Shown here: piece by piece, positions 1 to 6,385 of the stretch
Numbering within the stretch: position 1 is the first letter of the stretch
Layout: each line of letters opens with the position of its first letter
Assembly (NCBI GenBank): GCA_023250585.1
Contig: JAHFAK010000041.1
Location: forward strand, 3,668 to 17,025
Length of the DNA stretch: 13,358 nt
Source: Deltaproteobacteria bacterium
GTDB lineage: Bacteria > Bdellovibrionota_F > JAHFAK01
Reading direction: 5' to 3'
Made by a program: the position numbers and the translations under genes
Notes under the pieces: generated by a model
The model's input: only the letters and a program-made list of their open reading frames with translations
Told to the model about the DNA's origin: nothing
The model's database searches: none

Positions 1-74
1 CATGCACAGTTTTCACAAGTTATTCCGTGTTTTAATGTTTTCATAAGTATACCATCATCACTTTGTAATAGCAT
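1..74 (-). CDS. 5' end of an unidentified CxxC protein (partial, leaves window)
   Basis: A reading frame on the minus strand is open from an ATG at 74 to the window edge, with a second in-frame ATG at 44. From the second ATG the peptide reads MKTLKHGITCENCA, so a C-x2-C pair lies close to the N-terminus, as in small metal- or FeS-binding proteins. A credible minus-strand promoter (TTGAAA, 17 nt, TAGTAT) lies just upstream, which is the main reason for believing the gene. Neither ATG has a strong Shine-Dalgarno sequence. The gene would be divergent from the hemerythrin-like gene. Only 14 to 24 codons are visible, so no family can be named, and the frame could be fortuitous. Confidence 0.3.
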   Translation of the reverse strand, partial: MLLQSDDGILMKTLKHGITCENCA

Positions 75-89
75 TCTTAAATTTTTTTT

Positions 90-118
90 ATACTACCCAC
101 AAGGACAATACATTTCAA
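90..118 (-). promoter_or_regulatory. Putative promoter for the leftmost minus-strand gene
   Basis: On the minus strand there is a -35 TTGAAA at 118-113, a 17-nt spacer and a -10 TAGTAT at 95-90, giving a predicted start near 83. It overlaps the left arm of the inverted repeat at 104-134, so that repeat is well placed to act as an operator. Confidence 0.4.
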
Positions 119-134
119 TTGTATTTGTATTGTC
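104..134. promoter_or_regulatory. Inverted repeat, possible operator between divergent genes
   Basis: GACAATAC at 104-111 and GTATTGTC at 127-134 are perfect 8-bp inverted arms separated by 15 nt. No T-run follows on either strand, so it does not look like a terminator. The left arm sits in the spacer of the minus-strand promoter, and the whole repeat lies about 100 bp upstream of the hemerythrin start. A dimeric regulator site is the simplest reading; the regulator is unknown. No convincing plus-strand promoter was found for the hemerythrin gene in the remainder of 1-236. Confidence 0.35.
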
Positions 135-236
135 TATACTAACAATCAGTCTAAACATGACATTTATCATACCCTCTCTTTTCATTTGATATATACTTAA
201 AGTGCAATTTAAAGGTAAACAAAAGGAGGCTTTAGT

Positions 237-689
237 ATGAAAGCAACAGAATGTCTCAATACTGAGCATGGCATATTCATTATCCAATTAAACATACTCA
301 AAGAAATGATAGAACAGAAGGCATCGTTGAATGAACTCCGTGCGGCCGTAAAACCAATTGCAGCTGCCGTTGAAAAACATCGTGATGTTGAAGATAAACT
401 TCTCTATCCAGTAATCCTTAAAGAATGCGGAAAAGATTTTTCTCCAATCAAGGTTATGCAAAAAGAACACGATGAAATTACCGCGTATCTGAAAGAAATT
501 GAATCTCCTGCACTCGCAAGCGATGACCCTGTAAAAAAATTTATTCGTGTCTTAAGCGAACATATTGATAAAGAAATCAAAATATTATTTCCTATGATTG
601 AAGAAACACTTTCCTGTGAAGAACTTGAAGCAATCGCAAAAACATGCGATGAAAAGAACTGCTGTGGTGGCTGTAATAACAACAAATGA
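237..689 (+). CDS. Hemerythrin-like (HHE domain) diiron protein with Cys-rich tail
   Basis: This is a 150-residue cytoplasmic protein with the four-helix HHE cation-binding pattern. Candidate iron ligands are H11 (TEHG), H48 and E52 (KHRDVED, H-x3-E), H78 (EHDE) and H109 with E113 (EHIDKE, H-x3-E). Proteins of this family bind a non-haem diiron centre and serve in oxygen, NO or iron handling; the exact role here cannot be read from sequence. The last 25 residues contain six cysteines (C127, C137, C142, C143, C146 and neighbours in a CDEKNCCGGC tail), which is unusual for a bare HHE domain and could bind metal. The start is fixed by AGGAGG at 224-229, 7 nt before the ATG. The gene is convergent with nrdJ, with 16 nt between the two stop codons and no terminator hairpin visible. 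An RIC-type (iron-sulfur repair) relative is possible, but the N-terminal ScdA domain is absent. Confidence 0.85.
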   Translation: MKATECLNTEHGIFIIQLNILKEMIEQKASLNELRAAVKPIAAAVEKHRDVEDKLLYPVILKECGKDFSPIKVMQKEHDEITAYLKEIESPALASDDPVKKFIRVLSEHIDKEIKILFPMIEETLSCEELEAIAKTCDEKNCCGGCNNNK

Positions 690-705
690 TAATTCTGCCT
701 CTCTC

Positions 706-2997
706 TCACCCACATTCTGAATACCCACATGCCTTGCAGGTCGCGCAGCCGCTTTCGTGTTCAAGTGTGCCGCCGCAATCAGGACACGCACCCATGGTAC
801 ATCCATTTTGAACATCTCGATTAATTTCCTCAATATCTTTTTCAAACCCTTTTGAAGCAAGATATCGTTCAATAGTCATACCAATAGCATCAGCACAGGA
901 AACAATTTTATTTCCATTATCCCAACCAGGTTTATGACAGGAAATGCCTTTTAATTGTTTCATGATGGGTTTTAGATCCATACCTAAGCGAAGCGAATAG
1001 GAAATAAGCCTCGATATAGCCTCGCATTGACTTGCAGCGCATCCACCTCCTTTACCCATTTGACTAAAAAGTTCAAACGGCTTGCCTTCTGTATCCTCAT
1101 TTATCGTTACATAGAGATTGCCACAGCCTGTATGCATTTTCCTCGTTGTTCCGGTCATTACGGGAGGTCGCGGGATAACGTGTTTTTTCTCGCTCGATTC
1201 TTTTTTTGTTTCAGGTGTGTTTAAATTAAGCACTTGCTCTCCACGACACCCATCACGAAATACGGTAACTCCTTTGCATTCCGAATAATATGCACGAAGA
1301 TACACATTTTTAACATCCTCGACCGTTACATCATGAGCAAAATTTACCGTTTTTGAAACTGCACTATCGGTATATTTTTGGAATATCGCTTGCATCTCTA
1401 TATGCTGCAAAGGAGGGATATCATGGCTTGTAACAAAAATATTTTTACACTCTTCACTTAAGTCATTTATTTTTTGAATACTCCCCTCTTTAATTACCTT
1501 TTCCATAATTGATTGTGAAAGCATTTTATTATTGTGTAAAAAATTTTCAAAATAAGGGTTCATTTCAGTGAGCTTATCATTATCCATTACAGTACGATAA
1601 TAAGCGAGCGCGAAATAGGGTTCAATTCCGCTTGAACAATTTGCTAGTATGCTAATTGTTCCTGTTGGCGCAATAGTTGTTACATTGGAATTACGCATAT
1701 GAGTAATTTTTCTCTCTGGAAAAGTACTTATGAAAAAATCAGGAAAATTACCCCGAGTTTTTCCTAACTCGACTGAAGTACTTTGCGCTTTATCATGGAC
1801 AAATTTCATAACCTCTTCGGCACACATGAGAGCTTTTTTACTATTATATGAAATACCCAATTGTACGAGCAAATCAGCAAAACCCATAACTCCCAAACCA
1901 ATTTTTCGATTTGCTTTCGTCTTTTCTTCAATTTGTTTTAATGGGTAGTTATTGACATCAATAACATTATCTAAAAAACGGACAGCAGTCTGAACTGTTT
2001 CCCCCAGTTTTACGAAATCTATGGTTGGCTCATTTATTTTAGAACATAGCATTTGCGCAAGATTAATTGATCCTAAATTGCATGATTCATAAGGGAGCAA
2101 TGGTTGCTCTCCACAAGGGTTAGTACTTTCAATATACTCAACATTATGCAAGGGATTGTGTTTGTTAATTGTATCAATAAAAATAACTCCTGGATCGCCG
2201 CTCTTCCACGCACTTGCAGTTATGCGATCAAATACTTCACGAGCATTCAAGGTACCCACCACTTTTTGTGTACGTGGATTAATTAATTCAAACTCTGTCT
2301 GAGTTTCATACGCTTTCATGAACGCATCAGTGAGTGCAACTGAAATATTGAAGTTAGTAAGTTGTTTCAAATCATTTTTAACAGAAATAAATTCCAAAAT
2401 ATCGGGATGATGAACACTCAAAATTCCCATATTAGCGCCCCGCCGTGTTCCTCCTTGTTTTATTGCCTCAGTGGCGCTGTCAAAAACCTTCATGAATGAA
2501 ACCGGACCACTTGATATTCCTTGCGTTGATTTTACGACATCATTGCGAGGACGCAAGCGTGAAAAAGAAAATCCTGTCCCTCCCCCGCTTTGATGAATAA
2601 GCGCCGTGTGTTTGACTGTCTCAAAGATTGCTTCCATTGAATCTTCTACCGGAAGCACAAAACAAGCAGAAAGCTGCCCAAGTGGTCTTCCTGCATTCAT
2701 AAGCGTGGGAGAGTTTGGAAGAAAATATAAATTCCTCATAACGTGAAAGAAACGTTCTTCGTCCTTTTTGGTTTCTTCTTCTCCTTCATAGCCAATGGTT
2801 GCTTGAGCAATTGCCAAAGCAACTCTTTGGAGTAATTCATCAGGAGTTTCGCATACCTTGCCATGTTCATCCTTCATTAAATACCTCTTTTGTAAAACCG
2901 TAAGAGCATTTGAAGAAAACGGAGGATATTCTTTTGCTTTCGTTTTTTTGTGTCGGACGTTTTTACGATGCTCATGAGACTGTGTTGGTTCAAACAT
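706..2997 (-). CDS. nrdJ: Adenosylcobalamin-dependent (class II) ribonucleotide reductase
   Basis: This enzyme reduces ribonucleotides to deoxyribonucleotides using a thiyl radical generated from coenzyme B12, with no oxygen requirement. The 763-residue protein has the class II landmarks: FLPNSPTLMNAG (92-103), the redox cysteine C112 in SACFVLP, GGGTGFSFSRLRP (138-150), the active-site N293-x-C295-x-E297 in NPCGEQ, the partner cysteine C306 in ESCNLGS, and APTGTISIL (443-451). A TSCPD-type domain follows around 612-715, and the C-terminus is a Cys-rich zinc-ribbon-like tail (C738, C741, C751, C754, C757, C762) probably involved in re-reducing the active site. No ATP-cone is present at the N-terminus. 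The ATG at 2997 has an AAAGGA just upstream. It starts 16 nt after the octaheme cytochrome stop, so it is the last gene of the Rieske/cytochrome b operon; that leaves no room for a cobalamin riboswitch of its own. Confidence 0.95.
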   Translation of the reverse strand: MFEPTQSHEHRKNVRHKKTKAKEYPPFSSNALTVLQKRYLMKDEHGKVCETPDELLQRVALAIAQATIGYEGEEETKKDEERFFHVMRNLYFLPNSPTLMNAGRPLGQLSACFVLPVEDSMEAIFETVKHTALIHQSGGGTGFSFSRLRPRNDVVKSTQGISSGPVSFMKVFDSATEAIKQGGTRRGANMGILSVHHPDILEFISVKNDLKQLTNFNISVALTDAFMKAYETQTEFELINPRTQKVVGTLNAREVFDRITASAWKSGDPGVIFIDTINKHNPLHNVEYIESTNPCGEQPLLPYESCNLGSINLAQMLCSKINEPTIDFVKLGETVQTAVRFLDNVIDVNNYPLKQIEEKTKANRKIGLGVMGFADLLVQLGISYNSKKALMCAEEVMKFVHDKAQSTSVELGKTRGNFPDFFISTFPERKITHMRNSNVTTIAPTGTISILANCSSGIEPYFALAYYRTVMDNDKLTEMNPYFENFLHNNKMLSQSIMEKVIKEGSIQKINDLSEECKNIFVTSHDIPPLQHIEMQAIFQKYTDSAVSKTVNFAHDVTVEDVKNVYLRAYYSECKGVTVFRDGCRGEQVLNLNTPETKKESSEKKHVIPRPPVMTGTTRKMHTGCGNLYVTINEDTEGKPFELFSQMGKGGGCAASQCEAISRLISYSLRLGMDLKPIMKQLKGISCHKPGWDNGNKIVSCADAIGMTIERYLASKGFEKDIEEINRDVQNGCTMGACPDCGGTLEHESGCATCKACGYSECG

Positions 2998-3013
2998 AGG
3001 ATTCCTTTATTTA

Positions 3014-4609
3014 TTATTGATTATATCGTTCTTTATACATCTTTTGTAAGGCTTGTGCTTCTTCAGGATTTAAGCCTTTTTTCCAGCGATGTTCTTCGTG
3101 TGTCATGAGTTCATCAATACGCTTCCGATATTTTTCACCAAGTTCATGACTCTTTGATTCTGCAGCTTCAATAACTGCAGGGAAGAATTTATTATAGTAA
3201 TGTTTCGACACTTCATACATTCCATGCCAATGGGTATAATCTGGTCCCATCATGCTTGCACCATGACGCGCACGACGTCCTTCATGATGCCAGAGTTCAT
3301 AAAATATCCACTGAACTTCATGCTCAAATGGTGCATTTTTATTAAGCACTCCGTCACGAGTGAGATCATCCATAAATTCTTGAGCAGGTCGTGCAAATTT
3401 TTCATTGTAGAGTTCAACGAGGCTATCAAATTGCGCATAAAAATTATCGACATAGGTATTGTTATGACAATTGAGACATGCTCCTTTCATAGTATCCCGC
3501 CTTTCTTTCCAGGTAACGATGCGGAGAACTCGTCGTGCGACTTTACTAGTCTCAAGTTTTTCATTCTGAACAACTTTTTCTTCTGTTGCTACGATATCAC
3601 CAATTTTTGGAAGTGCGCGGCCTTCAGGATAATCTTCTTTATAGTTATCCTCATATATAACCATATTAAGTTTAGTGCTAATAACCGGTCGTAAGGTCCA
3701 ACTAATACGTTCACCGACATCATGACTATTACCTTTTGATACGCCCTGAGGAGTCATATAACTACCGATGTGGCATGTAGTACACGTTGCTGAAGCAGAA
3801 TAATCACGGCCTAAAACCCAATCTCCTTCTTTATCCAAATTCATTTCTTTTCTATTCGCATAAAAAGCAATGCCATGTTTTGATTCATTATACACTTCTA
3901 TTTGTGGATGATCAGGACCCATGTGGCATTTACCGCAATTTTCCGGTGATCGGGAAAGCTTTGCTTCAAATGCATGCCGTGCATGGCATGCATGACATGA
4001 TCCTTTTGACCCGTCGGGATTAAGGCGACCCATTCCGCTATTGGGCCAAGTTGTTGGATCAATGACTGGTTTACCTTCAGAACCTTGCCGAACAATCTCT
4101 CCTTTTTCATCTCGAATAAATTTAATTAATGAACCGTGACATTGCCAACATCCATTAACTGCATCGGCTTTATTATGAGGAAGACCTGCAACTTTTTCTG
4201 CGAGGATATTATCGAGACTTGCAAGTATCTCACCTGCTTTTGCATGATGGCTTCCTCTAAATTCTTCATGCTCTTTTGCATGACACGAAGCACAGTCCTT
4301 TGGAGTGACTAACGCTGAGATATAAACGCCTTCGTGTTTCCATGCATCGATTTCACCTTCTTTTGCTCTATGACAATCAATACAACCGACCCCAAGCTTT
4401 GCATGACGAGATCGTTCCCATTCCATGATAAGCGCAGGTTCTTTTGTTCGATGACATTCAACACACGATTTATTCTCTTGAGTAATAACAGCCTCAAGTT
4501 TTTTTTCAATACGCTTCATTTTCGATTCTTGATACGCAACCAGTAAAAGCGCTGCTAAAAAAAGAATTGATAAGGCAGCAATAAGATATCGTTTCATCTC
4601 TAAGCTCAT
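3014..4609 (-). CDS. Membrane-anchored octaheme cytochrome c, hydroxylamine oxidoreductase (HAO) family
   Basis: A 531-residue protein with exactly eight CxxCH haem c motifs, beginning at C49, C76, C106, C154, C205, C225, C276 and C378. The segment after haem 6 (CGKCHMGPDHPQ) and the SKHG that follows match the HAO family; D233-H234 would correspond to the active-site Asp-His pair of Nitrosomonas HAO. The fourth motif, CWQCHG (154-159), would then be the catalytic haem. After haem 8 comes the helical HAO C-terminal domain (ELWHHEGRRARHGA, then DYTHWHGMYE at 457-466). Residues 7-26 form one hydrophobic segment without a clear cleavage site, so it is probably an uncleaved anchor with the haems outside the membrane. 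AGGAG lies 6 nt before the chosen ATG. Family members oxidise hydroxylamine or hydrazine, or run as nitrite/hydroxylamine reductases; the direction here is unknown. Its place beside Rieske and cytochrome b suggests it is the c-type subunit of a quinol complex. Confidence 0.88.
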   Translation of the reverse strand: MSLEMKRYLIAALSILFLAALLLVAYQESKMKRIEKKLEAVITQENKSCVECHRTKEPALIMEWERSRHAKLGVGCIDCHRAKEGEIDAWKHEGVYISALVTPKDCASCHAKEHEEFRGSHHAKAGEILASLDNILAEKVAGLPHNKADAVNGCWQCHGSLIKFIRDEKGEIVRQGSEGKPVIDPTTWPNSGMGRLNPDGSKGSCHACHARHAFEAKLSRSPENCGKCHMGPDHPQIEVYNESKHGIAFYANRKEMNLDKEGDWVLGRDYSASATCTTCHIGSYMTPQGVSKGNSHDVGERISWTLRPVISTKLNMVIYEDNYKEDYPEGRALPKIGDIVATEEKVVQNEKLETSKVARRVLRIVTWKERRDTMKGACLNCHNNTYVDNFYAQFDSLVELYNEKFARPAQEFMDDLTRDGVLNKNAPFEHEVQWIFYELWHHEGRRARHGASMMGPDYTHWHGMYEVSKHYYNKFFPAVIEAAESKSHELGEKYRKRIDELMTHEEHRWKKGLNPEEAQALQKMYKERYNQ

Positions 4610-4624
4610 ATGACTCTCCTCATA

Positions 4625-5695
4625 TTAATGACTAAAACTTTCCCATACGGTTAAAATCATAAATCCTAAAAATCCAAAAACACCGAGCGATGTGTATACA
4701 CGATCAGAAAATCTATATTTTTTTGTGAGCCAACTCTCAATAAAAGGCCAAAAGAAAACTACAAATGCGAGCATTCCCGTAAGTACTACCGAAAGCTTGA
4801 GTGAAGTCAGTTTCAATAATCTGAAATTAAAATAAAAATACCATTCAGGTTTTATATGGAGTGGAGTTTTATTTGGGTTAGCAATTTCACCAAGCTCGAG
4901 AGGAAAGATAAGAGAACATATTGTAAGGATATACATAAGCACAATACCAACGAGCATTTCAGTGGTTATGTGATCAGGCCAAAATTTAAAATATTTTTTT
5001 TCTCTCGGCATAACTTCATTTTTAAAGTTCAATTCTTTGATTCCGTGAATGCGAATCAAAAATATATGAAGGCCAACGAGAATAAATGCTATTGTGGGAA
5101 GAAGTCCAATATGTAAAATAAAAAACCGTGTTAGGGTATTTGGACTTATTTCAGGTCCACCCCGCATGAAATTTGCAATATAGGGACCAACAAGAGGCAC
5201 GGCTTCCGCCAAGTTTGTGGCAACCGTTGCTCCCCAGAAACTCAGTTGCTCATACACGAGCGAATAGCCCGTAAATCCGAAGCTAAGCGTAACTCCTAAA
5301 AGCAATACTCCTATCATCCAATTAAGTTGCCGCGGATGTCGATACGCGCCCGTGAAATACACACGAAGCATATGTAAAAAAACAGCAATAATCATAAAAT
5401 TCGAAGACCATTTATGAAGCGAACGGATGAACCATCCAAATCGAATTTCATGGGTAATTGCTTCAATACTTTGATATGCAAATTCAGGTGAAGGAACATA
5501 ATAAAAGGTAAGCATAATTCCCGTAATAATTTGAACTATGAAAAGGTACATCACGGTTCCACCGAGACAAAACCACCATTTTTTTAAATGATACGGAATT
5601 GGTTCGGCACCTGCATGACGGAGGAGTTCCCAATTAAAAGGAATCAATTCTTTTATCATTGTACGTACACTTTGTTTTTCTTCAATGCCGTTCAT
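4625..5695 (-). CDS. Cytochrome b of a b6f/bc-type complex (b6-subunit IV fusion)
   Basis: This 356-residue membrane subunit carries the quinol-oxidising and quinone-reducing sites of a Rieske/cytochrome b complex. Haem b ligands are H94 and H108 (13 residues between) and H195 and H210 (14 residues between); the 14-residue spacing is the b6-type signature. About seven membrane segments are visible (near 43-65, 98-115, 126-145, 190-213, 245-265, 302-318, 335-353), equal to four from b6 plus three from subunit IV in one chain. The Qo-site PEWY motif is at 283-286. C43 in FCLGG aligns with the Cys that covalently binds haem ci (cn) in cytochrome b6 and in Bacillus QcrB. The ATG is 1 nt after the Rieske stop (TAA T ATG), with AAAGG inside the end of the Rieske gene as ribosome site, so the two are translationally coupled. 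Confidence 0.92.
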   Translation of the reverse strand: MNGIEEKQSVRTMIKELIPFNWELLRHAGAEPIPYHLKKWWFCLGGTVMYLFIVQIITGIMLTFYYVPSPEFAYQSIEAITHEIRFGWFIRSLHKWSSNFMIIAVFLHMLRVYFTGAYRHPRQLNWMIGVLLLGVTLSFGFTGYSLVYEQLSFWGATVATNLAEAVPLVGPYIANFMRGGPEISPNTLTRFFILHIGLLPTIAFILVGLHIFLIRIHGIKELNFKNEVMPREKKYFKFWPDHITTEMLVGIVLMYILTICSLIFPLELGEIANPNKTPLHIKPEWYFYFNFRLLKLTSLKLSVVLTGMLAFVVFFWPFIESWLTKKYRFSDRVYTSLGVFGFLGFMILTVWESFSH

Positions 5696-5696
5696 A

Positions 5697-6155
5697 TTAA
5701 ACCTTTATTTCCACATACACAGTTCCGCTTTCTTCATCGACAATTAAAGGAACAGGGTACATATTTTGATTTCCATCTTTTGGAGGTCCTGCGATTGCAA
5801 TACCGTTTTCATCAAATGCACCGCGATGACAGGGACAAAAAAACTGCTTTTCCTTGTCTTCCCAGCGGACTTTACATCCCAAGTGTGGACAGGTTGAACT
5901 AAACGCCTTGAATCCCTGTGTGTCTCTTTTAATTAAAACTTCATTTCCTTTATGATCGTAGAAACTTCTCACGCTTCCCATAGAAAATTGACCCATAGGA
6001 CCTACGAATAACTTTCGCGTAGATTTTCTTAAACTGTGTGGAAGAAGGAATGATAAACCCTCAAATGCAAAAAACCCATAGCTTATGACTATCCCAATAC
6101 CTGCAAGTACTGATGCAAACCATGTCCGACGAGTCATGAGGTTATTCTCATCCAT
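5697..6155 (-). CDS. Rieske [2Fe-2S] iron-sulfur protein of cytochrome b complex
   Basis: This 152-residue protein transfers electrons from quinol bound at cytochrome b to the c-type partner. It has both cluster-binding boxes: CPHLGC (C89, H91 ligands; C94) and CPCHRGAF (C107, H110 ligands; C109), with C94 and C109 the expected disulfide pair. Near the N-terminus TRRTWFA followed by a hydrophobic stretch is a twin-arginine signal anchor, fitting Tat export of a pre-folded FeS protein. I start it at 6155 because GGAGG (6164-6168) sits 8 nt upstream; the in-frame ATG at 6170 would overlap this ribosome site and has none of its own. It is the first gene of the minus-strand operon. No cytochrome c1 or f gene accompanies it. 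Confidence 0.93.
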   Translation of the reverse strand: MDENNLMTRRTWFASVLAGIGIVISYGFFAFEGLSFLLPHSLRKSTRKLFVGPMGQFSMGSVRSFYDHKGNEVLIKRDTQGFKAFSSTCPHLGCKVRWEDKEKQFFCPCHRGAFDENGIAIAGPPKDGNQNMYPVPLIVDEESGTVYVEIKV

Positions 6156-6185
6156 AATTACATCCTCCATGAAAATTTAGAAGGT

Positions 6186-6230
6186 ATTATACATATATCG
6201 TTTGCGTATTATATGATATTTATCAGGTTA
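6186..6230 (-). promoter_or_regulatory. Promoter region of the Rieske-cytochrome b-octaheme-nrdJ operon
   Basis: On the minus strand two perfect -10 boxes TATAAT occur at 6213-6208 and 6191-6186. Each lies within an 8-bp direct repeat (GTATTATA on the plus strand at 6184-6191 and 6206-6213) with a 22-bp period. The distal box has a weak -35 (TTTCAA, 17-nt spacing; TTCAAT at 16). The proximal box lacks a -35 but has TG directly before it; it would start near 6179, about 24 nt before the ATG. The rest of the 228-bp gap between the divergent genes (6156-6383) holds only AT-rich sequence and the AbiE promoter. Confidence 0.45.
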
Positions 6231-6332
6231 TTGAAAAAAATTTGATTCAGATGGTATGCGAGCAATAATATCCTTGTGAATGAACATAAAATTAAGAAAA
6301 TAAATTTTTTGATAGATAAAAAAAATATACTC

Positions 6333-6360
6333 TTGACATAGATCCTATTTTTAGTATAAT
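6333..6360 (+). promoter_or_regulatory. Consensus sigma70-type promoter for the abiE pair
   Basis: TTGACA at 6333-6338 and TATAAT at 6355-6360 are both perfect consensus hexamers, separated by 16 nt. Transcription would begin near 6367, only about 17 nt before the abiEi ATG, and no Shine-Dalgarno sequence lies in that leader. The strength of the promoter fits a toxin-antitoxin operon that is held down by autorepression. Confidence 0.75.
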
Positions 6361-6385
6361 ATTATACAGAATATAGAATCTATAT
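6338..6385. promoter_or_regulatory. Three palindromes over the abiE promoter, likely AbiEi operators
   Basis: GTATAATATTATAC (6354-6367) is a perfect 14-bp palindrome containing the -10 box and the predicted start site. ATATAGA (6371-6377) and TCTATAT (6379-6385) form a 7-bp-arm palindrome that runs into the abiEi start codon. ATAGATCCTAT (6338-6348), in the promoter spacer, matches the core of that palindrome (ATAGAATCTAT, 6373-6383) at 9 of 11 positions, 35 bp away. AbiEi-family antitoxins are known to repress their own promoter through inverted repeats, so these are the best candidates. Confidence 0.55.

Noticed and set aside
690-705. Bidirectional terminator between the hemerythrin gene and nrdJ
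   Set aside because: The 16-bp gap has no inverted repeat or T-run.
404-872. Two minus-strand open frames across the hemerythrin gene and the nrdJ end
   Set aside because: Antisense to or out of frame with two well-supported genes, and no ribosome site.
2998-3013. Cobalamin riboswitch for nrdJ
   Set aside because: Only 16 nt separate nrdJ from the upstream gene; no riboswitch can fit.
3200-3694. 164-codon open frame on the plus strand
   Set aside because: It lies wholly antisense to the octaheme cytochrome, whose eight haem motifs settle the coding strand.
6156-6170. Upstream ATG for the Rieske protein
   Set aside because: GGAGG lies inside that extension, 8 nt before the ATG at 6155, so the longer start is not credible.
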